The notes below the pieces were generated by a model that did no database searches, was not told the DNA's origin, and was given only the letters and a program-made list of their open reading frames with translations. Shown here piece after piece: positions 1 through 8,188 of a DNA stretch of 64,000 nucleotides. The translations under genes were made by a program, and so were the position numbers. This stretch comes from JBPRGG01 sp051418075 (lineage in GTDB: Bacteria > Bacteroidota > Bacteroidia > Cytophagales > Cyclobacteriaceae), in NCBI GenBank assembly GCA_051418075.1, contig JBPRGG010000016.1, positions 1 to 64,000 of the forward strand, in the 5' to 3' direction. Every line of letters begins with the position of its first letter. Within the stretch, counting starts at the first letter, position 1.

Positions 1-500
1 TTTCCCTTATCGCAGCATTTTCAGGCTGGCATTTGCTGTAACTTTTATTGCAAATCCTTTTTTGATAGAAACCTTTCAGGATTAATTCGACGGGTGCCGG
101 TGTTTTAACCATAGAGGACAGTAAGGAGGCATGGAAAAAATGACTGCCGACGGCTGACGGCGGATAGCCGGGGTGAGTGGGAAAACCTGACGGTTTTTTT
201 CCCTTATCGCAGCATTTTCAGGCTGGCATTTGCTGTTACTTTTATTGCAAATCCTTTTTTGATAGAAACCTGTCAGGTTTAATGCGACGGGTGCCGGTGG
301 TTTAACCATAGAGGACATTGAGTGGGCACTGAGGGGCACAGAGAGAGGATTGAGGGAAAAGGACCGCGGATGGCGGACGGCTGACGGGCGAATTGGACAG
401 GAAAACCTGACTGGTTTTTTCCCTTATCGCAGCATTTTCAGGCTGGCATTTGCTGTAACTTTTATTGCAGATCCTTTTCTGACTGAAACCTGTCAGGTTT
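1..500. repeat. Three semi-tandem copies of a palindrome-bounded repeat
   Basis: The block beginning CCCTTATCGCAGCATTTTC occurs three times, at about 4, 201 and 421, so the period is about 197 to 220 bp. The complete copies (182-280 and 402-500) are about 99 bp long. Each starts with an imperfect palindrome of the form AAACC-TGAC-GGTTT and ends with AAACCTGTCAGGTTT, which is a perfect palindrome around its central base. The first copy is cut by the window edge and its closing palindrome (69-83) is degenerate. Copies 1 and 2 also share about 39 bp after that palindrome, including GACGGGTGCCGGTG and TTTAACCATAGAGGACA. Short reading frames here look accidental. Most likely a dispersed intergenic repeat family; no transposase is visible. 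Confidence 0.85.
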
Positions 501-507
501 GATCAGT

Positions 508-572
508 AATCAGCGGTCAGCAATCAGCACTCGGCAGTCGGCGGTCGGCAGTCGGCGGTCGGCTCCCCTAAA
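508..572. repeat. Low-complexity GGCAGTCGGC tract
   Basis: Short degenerate repeats of CAGTCGGC, CGGTCGGC and CAGCAATCAGCA fill this stretch directly upstream of ldhA. Read in frame with ldhA they encode a serine, alanine and arginine-rich peptide that does not resemble the N-terminus of any dehydrogenase. This is noncoding simple-sequence DNA that can mislead a gene caller into extending ldhA upstream. Confidence 0.75.
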
Positions 573-615
573 CCCTCCCCCACCCTTACCCGTTATTGAA
601 GAAAAAACACCATCT

Positions 616-1626
616 ATGAACCAACAAGAAGTCAAGATCTCTGTCTTTTCCAGTAAAAACTGGGTATCTGAAGCCTTTAACCAGGTGAACCAGGATTTTA
701 AATTTGAATTGTCTTACCTGGAACCACGATTGTACAACAAAACCGCAGCCCTGGCGGCCGGTAGCAATGTGGTCTGCGTATTTGTCAACGATAAACTGGA
801 TGCCCCGGTGCTGGACCAACTGAAAGAACACCAGATCAACCTGATCGCCCTGCGCTGCGCCGGGTTTAATAACGTTGATATCGAGAAGGCCAAAAGCCTG
901 GACATCGGGGTGGTAAGGGTGCCGGCTTATTCTCCCTATGCGGTGGCAGAACATACCCTGGGGCTGATCCTGTCCCTTAACCGTAAGTTTCATAAGGCCT
1001 ACTCCCGGGTACGGGATGGTAATTTTTCCCTGGATGGCTTGCTGGGTTTTGATCTATACGGTAAGACTGTCGGTATCATTGGTACCGGTAAGATCGGGCA
1101 GATCTTTGGCGGGATCATGAAAGGGCTGGGCTGCCGGGTGATTGCCTATGATAAATTTCCTAATGAAGAGTTTGCCAGCCAGGGGATTGAGTATGTAGAC
1201 CTGCCGGAATTGTATGGACAGAGTGATATCATTTCCCTTCATTGCCCTCTAACCTATGAAACCTATCATATAATTAATGAATATGCCATAGCAGCCATGA
1301 AGCAGGGGGTGATGATCATCAATACCAGCCGGGGACCGCTAATCGATACCGGGGCAGTGATCGAAGGACTGAAAAAAGGAAGGGTGGGCTACCTGGGGCT
1401 GGATGTGTATGAGGAGGAAGAGGAATTGTTTTTTGAGGATCTGTCTAACAAGGTGATCCAGGATGATATCTTTGTGAGGTTGCAGACGTTCCCCAATGTG
1501 CTAATCACCTCGCATCAGGCCTTTTTTACCCAGGAGGCGGTGCATAATATCGCTGAAACGACATTTAATAATATAAAGGAGTATTTTGATAAAGGAGAGT
1601 CGGTGAATGAAGTGGGGAGGAAGTGA
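616..1626 (+). CDS. ldhA: D-lactate dehydrogenase (2-hydroxyacid dehydrogenase)
   Basis: Soluble cytoplasmic enzyme that reduces pyruvate to D-lactate with NADH, regenerating NAD during fermentation or oxygen limitation. The 336-aa protein matches the E. coli LdhA type along its whole length (about 330 aa). The NAD-binding glycine motif GTGKIG is at residues 156-161 and the NAD-selecting Asp is at 179. The catalytic residues are Arg239 (in NTSRGP), Glu268 (in the DVYEEEEE stretch) and His300 (in TSHQAF). The frame is open upstream to 499, but the extra 39 residues come from low-complexity repeat DNA, so the ATG at 616 is the better start. The gene stands alone, with repeat DNA on both sides. 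Confidence 0.93.
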   Translation: MNQQEVKISVFSSKNWVSEAFNQVNQDFKFELSYLEPRLYNKTAALAAGSNVVCVFVNDKLDAPVLDQLKEHQINLIALRCAGFNNVDIEKAKSLDIGVVRVPAYSPYAVAEHTLGLILSLNRKFHKAYSRVRDGNFSLDGLLGFDLYGKTVGIIGTGKIGQIFGGIMKGLGCRVIAYDKFPNEEFASQGIEYVDLPELYGQSDIISLHCPLTYETYHIINEYAIAAMKQGVMIINTSRGPLIDTGAVIEGLKKGRVGYLGLDVYEEEEELFFEDLSNKVIQDDIFVRLQTFPNVLITSHQAFFTQEAVHNIAETTFNNIKEYFDKGESVNEVGRK

Positions 1627-1930
1627 GAGATGAGGGAGGACGGATGAGATATGACAGCAGACGGCCTATGGCTGATGGCTGGTGGGTTTAACCACAGAGG
1701 GCTGAGAGGAGGCACGGAGGGGCACAGAGGAGAAAGGAGGACCGCGGACCGCAGAAGGCCAACGACTGATAACCAAGAGGGGGCACTGAGGAGGAAGGAA
1801 GAATGAAGACCGATGATGGACCACGGAGGACCGATGGCGAAGGACAGAAGACTAAGGATGGCTGATGGACAGAAGAGCCAGGACTGAGGAAGGGTAATTT
1901 TTTAACCTGCAATAACCGGATTTTTACAAT
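1627..1930. repeat. Purine-rich degenerate repeat mosaic
   Basis: The 349 bp between ldhA and the cyclase gene hold no credible gene. They consist mainly of G/A-rich degenerate units such as CACAGAGGGCTGAGAGG, GGCACGGAGGGGCACAGAGG and GGACCACGGAGGACCGATGG. Related pieces occur at about 104-125, 299-360 and 3090-3170. The reading frames on the minus strand here are proline, serine and leucine-rich artefacts of the repeat. Confidence 0.7.
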
Positions 1931-1938
1931 TTGTCTTC

Positions 1939-1946
1939 TATATTTG
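1939..1946 (+). promoter_or_regulatory. Candidate -7 promoter element before the cyclase gene
   Basis: TATATTTG fits the Bacteroidota -7 consensus TAnnTTTG and ends 29 bp before the ATG at 1976. No well-placed -33 TTTG is evident, so the call is tentative. Confidence 0.4.
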
Positions 1947-1975
1947 AATTTGAATTTCAATAAAGCATTCTTCCT

Positions 1976-3082
1976 ATGAAAAAAAATGACCGGCTATGGA
2001 ACTGGGGATTACTGGTGGCAATCTGGGTGCTTTTTGCTAATCTGCTGGCCAGCCTCACCGTTTTGCAGGTAAAAGTATTTATCCAAATGGCTGAACTGGA
2101 GGCACATCTGGCAGACAATCCCATTGCTGCTTTTTTACATTCGGAATATCAGTACATGGAAGCCACATTTTTTGGCTTTTTCTTTGGAACCATCTTTTTC
2201 CTGGTGGACGAAGTATTTGACAAAACCCCGATCCGGAAAAAGTCTTTTGGCCTGATCATTCTGATTAAAACCCTGCTGTATCTGCTTTCCATGCTGCTGA
2301 TCTCCTTCATTATCTTTCAGGTGTACAAATGGCTGGACCTGGTTCCGCTGGATGATTTTATCCAATACCTCAGGCCTGGATTGATCTTTAGCCTGCTCTT
2401 GTTTTTTGCGTTTGCCATTCTGATCACCAACTACATCATGCTGATCAATCGTAAGTTTGGTCCGGGTAATATGCTGGCCATGTTCTTTGGCAAATATCAC
2501 CGGCCCCGGGTGGAAGAGCGGGTATTTATGTTCATCGATCTGAAATCTTCCACCACCTATGCGGAACTGCTGGGTCACCTGAAATACAGCCAGATGATCC
2601 AGGATTGTTTTCACGAATTGAATGCGGCGGTGAGAAAACATCAGGCTGAGATCTACCAGTATGTAGGAGATGAAGCTGTGCTAACCTGGAAGAGCAAGAA
2701 TGGATTGAAGCAGTTGAATTGCCTGAAGACCTTTTTTACTTTTCAGCAAAGGATCAAAAACCGGGAGAAAAGATTTGAGAAAAAGTACGGATTTGTGCCT
2801 GAATTTAAGGCAGGTGTTAATATGGGATCTGTCACCGTGGCTGAAGTGGGTGATATTAAAAGGGAAATTGCCTATCATGGGGATGTACTGAATACCGGCT
2901 CCCGGATCCAGCATCTTTGCAATATGTTTCGGGAAAATCTGCTGGCCACTGATACCCTGATAGCCCAACTACCGGATCATGGAAATTTTAGCATAGAAAA
3001 GATCGGAAAGATCAGATTGAAGGGAAAAACCCGGGAAGTTACGATCTATAGCATTGCTCAGCCGGAGATGGTTATGGCCTGA
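1976..3082 (+). CDS. Membrane class III nucleotidyl cyclase (probable adenylate cyclase)
   Basis: Probable inner-membrane enzyme making cAMP from ATP. Residues 1-155 contain about four membrane segments (near 10-32, 60-78, 91-113 and 128-152), and residues 180-340 form the class III catalytic domain. The metal-binding aspartates are Asp188 (in FIDLKSS) and Asp232 (in VGDEAV). Lys278 (in FKAG) and Asp303 (in HGDVLN) occupy the purine-selecting positions in the adenylate-type combination. Asn306 and Arg310 match the transition-state pair. All key residues are therefore present. There is no HAMP, PAS or other sensor domain, so the membrane part itself is the likely input module. Guanylate cyclase activity cannot be excluded. 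No cAMP-binding regulator is adjacent. Confidence 0.82.
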   Translation: MKKNDRLWNWGLLVAIWVLFANLLASLTVLQVKVFIQMAELEAHLADNPIAAFLHSEYQYMEATFFGFFFGTIFFLVDEVFDKTPIRKKSFGLIILIKTLLYLLSMLLISFIIFQVYKWLDLVPLDDFIQYLRPGLIFSLLLFFAFAILITNYIMLINRKFGPGNMLAMFFGKYHRPRVEERVFMFIDLKSSTTYAELLGHLKYSQMIQDCFHELNAAVRKHQAEIYQYVGDEAVLTWKSKNGLKQLNCLKTFFTFQQRIKNREKRFEKKYGFVPEFKAGVNMGSVTVAEVGDIKREIAYHGDVLNTGSRIQHLCNMFRENLLATDTLIAQLPDHGNFSIEKIGKIRLKGKTREVTIYSIAQPEMVMA

Positions 3083-3301
3083 TATGTGACTGAGAACCGA
3101 TGAGGGAGGATGGAGTACCGATGGTTATAGATTGGCAGCGGATGAATTTAACAACTAAGGGGGCGCAAAGGGTTATTATCCTTTATTATTTACATAATAT
3201 TCGGAGGAGTATTGGGAGTATTTATTGGAATTTTTAAGAAGTATACATGAATTAACTTATGCCGGCAGATTTATTAAAATAGACAAGGGTTTTTTTAACT
3301 T

Positions 3302-4054
3302 TTACATTTTATCCAGAATTGCCTGGGCTTTGGGAGAATAGGAATTTTGATCTGTGACAATTTGCTGCAGCCACTCCCGGGCAATTTTCGGTTGATCCTG
3401 ACTTAAATAGGCCAGACTAAGGTACCATTTGGCCTGGTTGGCGAATTCCTGCTGACTTTCTATAACCTGCCTGAACAGATCAATAGCAGGCTCCGCTTGA
3501 CCCAAAACCAGGTGCGCATTGCCCTGGTAAAATAATGTGGTGGGACTCACCGCTTCCGGAGGCAACTGTTCAAATCCTTGAATGGCCTGCTCATAATCCT
3601 CCTGTTCGTAAAGCTGAAAGGTGGTTTTCAGTTGACTTTGGGGTTCCTGGCTGCTTCTTTTGATGGAGTATACAATATTGGGATACGGTTCAAAATGCTG
3701 AGCATATAATTCCTGGCTTTCCAGTTTGAACTGATGAAAGAAAAACACGTAGGTGACTGCCATAATCAACAGTGTTGCAGCAAGGCCTATCCAGAAGCGA
3801 TTGTTGAGAGAATTCTCCAAAGTCCTTTTTGGTTTCACCTCAGGCAGGCTTTGTTCCAGTTGCATTAACCGGTGCAGGTTCTTTTGACGGGCCACTTTTC
3901 TGATACCCTCCACTAAGATTTTTTCCTGCTCAAATATTTTTTTTAACTCAGGGTCCTGGGCCAGTTTTTCCATAAGCGTTTGGGTCTGGTTTGATGATAA
4001 TTCACCCCTCAGATATTGATCAATTAACTCCCTTATTTGGTCATCGGTTGCCAT
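3302..4054 (-). CDS. Anti-sigma-like membrane protein with TPR repeats
   Basis: A 250-aa protein with a charged N-terminal cytoplasmic region, one membrane segment near residues 85-105 and a C-terminal half built of TPR-like helical repeats that would face the periplasm. The gene overlaps the end of the upstream ECF sigma gene by 14 bp. The layout (small N-terminal domain, single span, extracytoplasmic sensor) is that of an anti-sigma factor, but no ZAS-type zinc motif (HxxxCxxC) is present, so the function is inferred from position. The frame opens at a TTG at 4063; the ATG at 4054 is preferred. It might instead be a structural envelope TPR protein that travels with the sigma gene. Confidence 0.7.
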   Translation of the reverse strand: MATDDQIRELIDQYLRGELSSNQTQTLMEKLAQDPELKKIFEQEKILVEGIRKVARQKNLHRLMQLEQSLPEVKPKRTLENSLNNRFWIGLAATLLIMAVTYVFFFHQFKLESQELYAQHFEPYPNIVYSIKRSSQEPQSQLKTTFQLYEQEDYEQAIQGFEQLPPEAVSPTTLFYQGNAHLVLGQAEPAIDLFRQVIESQQEFANQAKWYLSLAYLSQDQPKIAREWLQQIVTDQNSYSPKAQAILDKM

Positions 4055-4607
4055 TGTTACCAATATTTTGGGTTTGGAAAAATAACTTTCGCAGACGCTT
4101 AATGCATTTGTACTTCAGGGTTTTCACCGTATCTGCATTTTTATAATCAAGCTGCTGCATAATATCTTCCATTGTTCTTTTATAATAATAGAATAATTCC
4201 AAAACAGTCTTGCAGGGATCACCTAATTCTTCCAGGCACTTCTCCATGTGTTGCATATGGGCATCATTTTGCCCATCTGTAAGTGCCATTTTATCAACCT
4301 GATCATGTTTCGTCTGGTCAAATAACTGCAATTTCATGTCCTTTTTGTATAATTCAAGGGCCTTGTTTTTACCAATGGCAAATAAATAAGTTTTTACACT
4401 ACTGGAAAGTTGATTCAATTTGTTATTCAGTACATTTTCATAAAATTCCAGTACGGCGTACTGATAAATATCCCGGGCATCTTCCAGGCTGCAATTATAT
4501 TTAAAATGTAACCAGGAAATAAACTCCTGCCTGTATGCCGTATAAATGTCCTCAAGGATGGTTTTATGGCCTTCCCTGATCTTTTCCACAATGGAATCCT
4601 TTTCCAT
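4041..4607 (-). CDS. RNA polymerase ECF-type sigma-70 factor
   Basis: A 188-aa sigma factor with only regions 2 and 4, the ECF arrangement. Region 2 lies around residues 25-95, with the acidic LEDARDIYQ segment typical of region 2.2. Region 4 occupies about 125-175, with a helix-turn-helix built around TMEDIMQQLDYKNADTVK followed by a basic end. It would direct RNA polymerase to a small regulon in response to an envelope or nutrient signal. The downstream overlapping gene encodes the probable membrane-bound regulator. No autoregulatory promoter could be recognised in the 237-bp gap toward the divergent LuxR gene. Confidence 0.88.
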   Translation of the reverse strand: MEKDSIVEKIREGHKTILEDIYTAYRQEFISWLHFKYNCSLEDARDIYQYAVLEFYENVLNNKLNQLSSSVKTYLFAIGKNKALELYKKDMKLQLFDQTKHDQVDKMALTDGQNDAHMQHMEKCLEELGDPCKTVLELFYYYKRTMEDIMQQLDYKNADTVKTLKYKCIKRLRKLFFQTQNIGNNGNR

Positions 4608-4844
4608 TTATCTATTCATTAATGAAAAATTAATCAAAAGGTAACCTGCTAATTCAAAAAAAATTTCCCAATATGGCATTCCTGAAAAAGTGCCGTTTCA
4701 TAAAAACATTTTTATTAAAACCTTCGGATCAGGGTCATTTTTTTCAAATTATCCAAAACAAACCCGCCTTTAATACCAGGAATCCAAAAATTCCCGGATC
4801 TAAAAGCCAAGTTTAACTAATTGTTTTAAAATAATTTATAAAGA

Positions 4845-5591
4845 ATGGGTTACCAAAACAATTTAAATCTATTAAGAAATAAAACCAGTCACCTAAACAT
4901 TCTGTCAATCATGGTAAAAATAAAGAATTTTAAAGATGAAACTGTAAAGAACAAAGAAAAAAATGAATTTATTGAATTCACTGAGCACCCGGAAATTTGC
5001 TATTTTTATGCCAATATCAAAGCAAAGGAGATCATATGTATCAGCCCTACCATTCAAAATATCACGGGATTTGCTCCGGGCAGGTTTGAAAAATTTGACC
5101 AAAAATTCCTCAAACAATTCATCCCTGCCAGTGATCTGAACCGACTTACGGTGATTTATCGGTTATTTCTATTTTACGGCCGCCAAAAGGACAAGGAGCA
5201 TTCGATGATCACTTCTTTTAATCATCAATTTAAAATTGTCACCGCCCAAAATCTTAAAAAAAAGATCCGCCTGGAACTGAAGATCATTCAGTATGATGCC
5301 TATGGATTTCCTTCATTTGCCATTGGTGAGATCAGGGAAGTGAAACCCGGGGATAATAAACCTTACCAGGATCATCCGGAGGAATCCGAAATCCCCAACT
5401 GCGGAATTTCACGGCGGGAAAAAGAAGTGCTAACCCTGCTGGCCCAGGGCTATTCTTCCAAACAAATTGCAGATAAGCTTTTCATCAGCGACCATACCAC
5501 TATGACCCACAGGAAAAACCTGATCCAAAAATTCAAAGTAAAAAATACGGCCGAATTGATCAAAGAAGCAGCCAAGAGCTTTGTTCTCTGA
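4845..5591 (+). CDS. LuxR-family regulator with PAS-like N-terminal domain
   Basis: A 248-aa protein. The C-terminal 62 residues form a GerE/LuxR helix-turn-helix (starting SRREKEVLTLLAQGYSSKQI, with the recognition helix near SDHTTMTHRKN). Residues 45-175 look like a PAS sensor domain (SPTIQNITGF, later IGEIREV), so this resembles the PAS-LuxR regulators common in Bacteroidota rather than a response regulator; no receiver Asp is present. Two starts are possible: the ATG at 4845, or 4911 before VKIKNFKD. Downstream, an AACCGG...CCGGTT pair with a long loop and a T-run (about 5603-5650) may be a weak terminator. Target genes are unknown; the next gene is a FtsX-type permease. Confidence 0.8.
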   Translation: MGYQNNLNLLRNKTSHLNILSIMVKIKNFKDETVKNKEKNEFIEFTEHPEICYFYANIKAKEIICISPTIQNITGFAPGRFEKFDQKFLKQFIPASDLNRLTVIYRLFLFYGRQKDKEHSMITSFNHQFKIVTAQNLKKKIRLELKIIQYDAYGFPSFAIGEIREVKPGDNKPYQDHPEESEIPNCGISRREKEVLTLLAQGYSSKQIADKLFISDHTTMTHRKNLIQKFKVKNTAELIKEAAKSFVL

Positions 5592-5712
5592 TATATAGCT
5601 TTAACCGGTTATAAAAATATTTTACCTGTCCCGGTTTGATTTTTTTTACTTGTATAAAAGCATTTTTCAGCTTGTAAATAATTTCTGATCTTGGGTTATC
5701 AAATTTTTTGCT

Positions 5713-8157
5713 ATGCTGAAAAACTATTTCAAGATCGCTTACAGAAACCTGATCAATAACAAGGTATACTCGTTGATCAACATCATAGGTCTTTCGGTGG
5801 GCATGACCTGTTGCCTGCTGATCTATTTATATGTTCAGGATGAACTTAGTTTTGATCAGTTTCAGCTTAAAAAGGACCAGATCTACCGTTTGGTATATCA
5901 TTCCACCAGCGGCATGGATCTGGCTCAGACACCTCCTCCCATCAGCCCCCTGTTGCCGGAATTTTTTCCAGAAGTAGAAACATCAGCCCGTATCTACCAA
6001 AGGAATGTCAGTGTGAAGGTGCCGGACCAGGACCAGCAACTTAGTGAATATGAAGAAGAAATGGTCCTTTTTGCTGATTCTACCATTCTAGATATTCTTA
6101 CCTTTGATTTTATATCCGGCTACTCCGACCAGCTTTTGAAAGAGCCCTTTACCGTGATCCTGAACCAGGAAGTAGCACGAAAATATTTTGGCCAGCAGGA
6201 TCCTCTGGGAAAAACAATTCTTCTGCTGGATAATATTCCCTGCAAAGTGGTAGCCATTGCCCGGGATTTTCCGGCCCAATCCCACCTTCATTTTAACATG
6301 ATCCTTCCCTATGACAATATGTATGACCTGGAAAATGACCAAGCCAGTAAACACATGCGTCAAAACCTGGCTATCAATTGGGTAATTTCTCATTCCTACA
6401 CCTATGTATTATTGAAGGAAGGGGCAGATCCGGACCAGGTAAATGCCGGCATGAATGATTTGGTCAATACCCATGCCCAGGAACGTATGCGGGCAGGACA
6501 GACATTCAGTCTGGAGCCATTGCAGGATATTCATTTATATTCCCGGGTCTTACAAAACCAGGAACAGCAGGGAAATATCAGGTTTATCTACCTGTTTTCA
6601 GGTGTTGCCCTGATCACTTTGCTGATTGCCTGTTTTAACTTTATTAATTTGTCTACAGCCCATTCCATCAAGCGGGCCAGGGAAGTTGGTATGCGCAAAG
6701 CTCTGGGGGCTACTAAAAAATGGCTGTTCCTGCAGTTCCTGGGGGAATCCATACTAATCAGCTTTCTGGCCTTCATACTGGCTATTTTATTGGTAAGCCT
6801 GGGGTTGCCCGAACTGAACCTTTTAACAGGCAAACAGCTCAGTTTTAGCCTGTTGCTGGACTGGCAGATCCTCCTGGTTTTCCTGCTCATTTTTATTATT
6901 ACCGGCGTATTGGGAGGAACTTATCCTGCTTTTTATATGACCCGGTTGAACCTGCTTACCACTCTAAAAGGGAAAGTCAGCCAAAAATCAAGGGGATTCT
7001 CCTTACGTAAGCTGTTGGTCACGCTGCAATTTGCCTCCTCCATTGCCTTAATTGCCGGTACGATCATCATTTTTAAGCAGCTCAATTACCTGATGAACAA
7101 GCCATTGGGTTTTAATACTGAAGAAATCATCAATGTGCCGGTATTCAGCAACAACTTTAACTTTGTTTTTGGTGGTGTGAATGGCCCCCTAAGACAAAGA
7201 CTCAATACTTTTGAAGAAGAAATGCTGCGAAATGCAGATATCAAAGCCATTACCTTGTCTTCAGTTTTGCCCGGGATCTCTTCCATCTCCCGAATGACCA
7301 TACCGGAAGGACATCCTGAAGATGATCCCATATTTGTGCCGACTATAGCAGTGGATTATGATTTTCTGCAAACCTACGACATGGAATTAATAGCCGGCCG
7401 GAACTTCAGCAAAGAAACCGGCACCGATCACATCAATGCTTTCATAGTTAATGAGGAAGCTGTAAAGGATTTCCACTGGGAATCTGCCGATCAGGCATTG
7501 GGTAAGGAAATAAATCTGGAGGGAAAAGAAGGAATTGTGATTGGCGTAGTCAGGGATTTTCATATGTCATCCCTGCATGAACCTATCAGGCCCCTGATCC
7601 TGGAGATCAATGTGGCTTTTTTCAGTACCTTTTCTATCAGGATCAATACGGCCAGAACCCCCCAAACGCTAAGCCTGATAGGAAAACAGTGGAAGGAATT
7701 CTTTCCCGAAAAAACCTTCGAGTACTCATTCCTGAGATCAGATATTGACGACCAGTACAATGCAGAAAACAACCTGGCCCGCATCATTGGTATTTTTGCT
7801 TTCATTGCCATATTTGTTTCCTGCCTGGGTTCCTATGGATTGATCATGTTCAGTGCCCGGCAAAGGGAAAAAGAGCTGGGTGTACGGAAGGTGTTAGGGG
7901 CATCCGTATTCCGGCTGATCCGACTGATGGCGCTGGAATTTACCGGGCTGTTTCTGCTTGGATTTTTAATTGCCATTCCCATCAGTTATTACCTCATGGA
8001 TCAGTGGCTGACTGACTTCAGCTTCAGGATCAATATTGATCTTTCTGTATTTCTGATCAGCGGTCTTCTGGCCCTGATCCTAATCTGGCTCACCATCAGC
8101 TACCAATCTATTAAGGCAGCCACCATCAACCCGGTTGAAATGCTGAGGGATGAGTAG
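5713..8157 (+). CDS. MacB/FtsX-family permease (ATPase not fused)
   Basis: An 814-aa membrane protein with the double MacB_PCD-FtsX layout common in Bacteroidota. There is one N-terminal membrane segment (about 20-40), a large periplasmic domain, then three to four FtsX membrane segments (about 290-455), a second periplasmic domain and a final FtsX block (about 690-795). The cytoplasmic hallmark KRAREVGMRKALGA, and again REKELGVRKVLGA, marks both FtsX units. Such proteins pair with a separate LolD/MacB-type ATPase to drive lipoprotein transport, peptide efflux or signalling; no ATPase gene is adjacent. The substrate cannot be told from sequence. Confidence 0.88.
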   Translation: MLKNYFKIAYRNLINNKVYSLINIIGLSVGMTCCLLIYLYVQDELSFDQFQLKKDQIYRLVYHSTSGMDLAQTPPPISPLLPEFFPEVETSARIYQRNVSVKVPDQDQQLSEYEEEMVLFADSTILDILTFDFISGYSDQLLKEPFTVILNQEVARKYFGQQDPLGKTILLLDNIPCKVVAIARDFPAQSHLHFNMILPYDNMYDLENDQASKHMRQNLAINWVISHSYTYVLLKEGADPDQVNAGMNDLVNTHAQERMRAGQTFSLEPLQDIHLYSRVLQNQEQQGNIRFIYLFSGVALITLLIACFNFINLSTAHSIKRAREVGMRKALGATKKWLFLQFLGESILISFLAFILAILLVSLGLPELNLLTGKQLSFSLLLDWQILLVFLLIFIITGVLGGTYPAFYMTRLNLLTTLKGKVSQKSRGFSLRKLLVTLQFASSIALIAGTIIIFKQLNYLMNKPLGFNTEEIINVPVFSNNFNFVFGGVNGPLRQRLNTFEEEMLRNADIKAITLSSVLPGISSISRMTIPEGHPEDDPIFVPTIAVDYDFLQTYDMELIAGRNFSKETGTDHINAFIVNEEAVKDFHWESADQALGKEINLEGKEGIVIGVVRDFHMSSLHEPIRPLILEINVAFFSTFSIRINTARTPQTLSLIGKQWKEFFPEKTFEYSFLRSDIDDQYNAENNLARIIGIFAFIAIFVSCLGSYGLIMFSARQREKELGVRKVLGASVFRLIRLMALEFTGLFLLGFLIAIPISYYLMDQWLTDFSFRINIDLSVFLISGLLALILIWLTISYQSIKAATINPVEMLRDE

Positions 8158-8188
8158 TAGGCAGTTTCCAAGCGCTTTCTGAGCTGAA

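Noticed and set aside
82..339. 85-codon minus-strand frame in the repeat array
   Set aside because: Made of two repeat units; the third copy does not keep the frame.
1..600. CRISPR array
   Set aside because: Only three long units with unequal spacing, a unit of about 99 bp and no cas genes.
1688..1960. 90-codon minus-strand frame rich in Pro, Ser and Leu
   Set aside because: Translation of purine-rich repeats.
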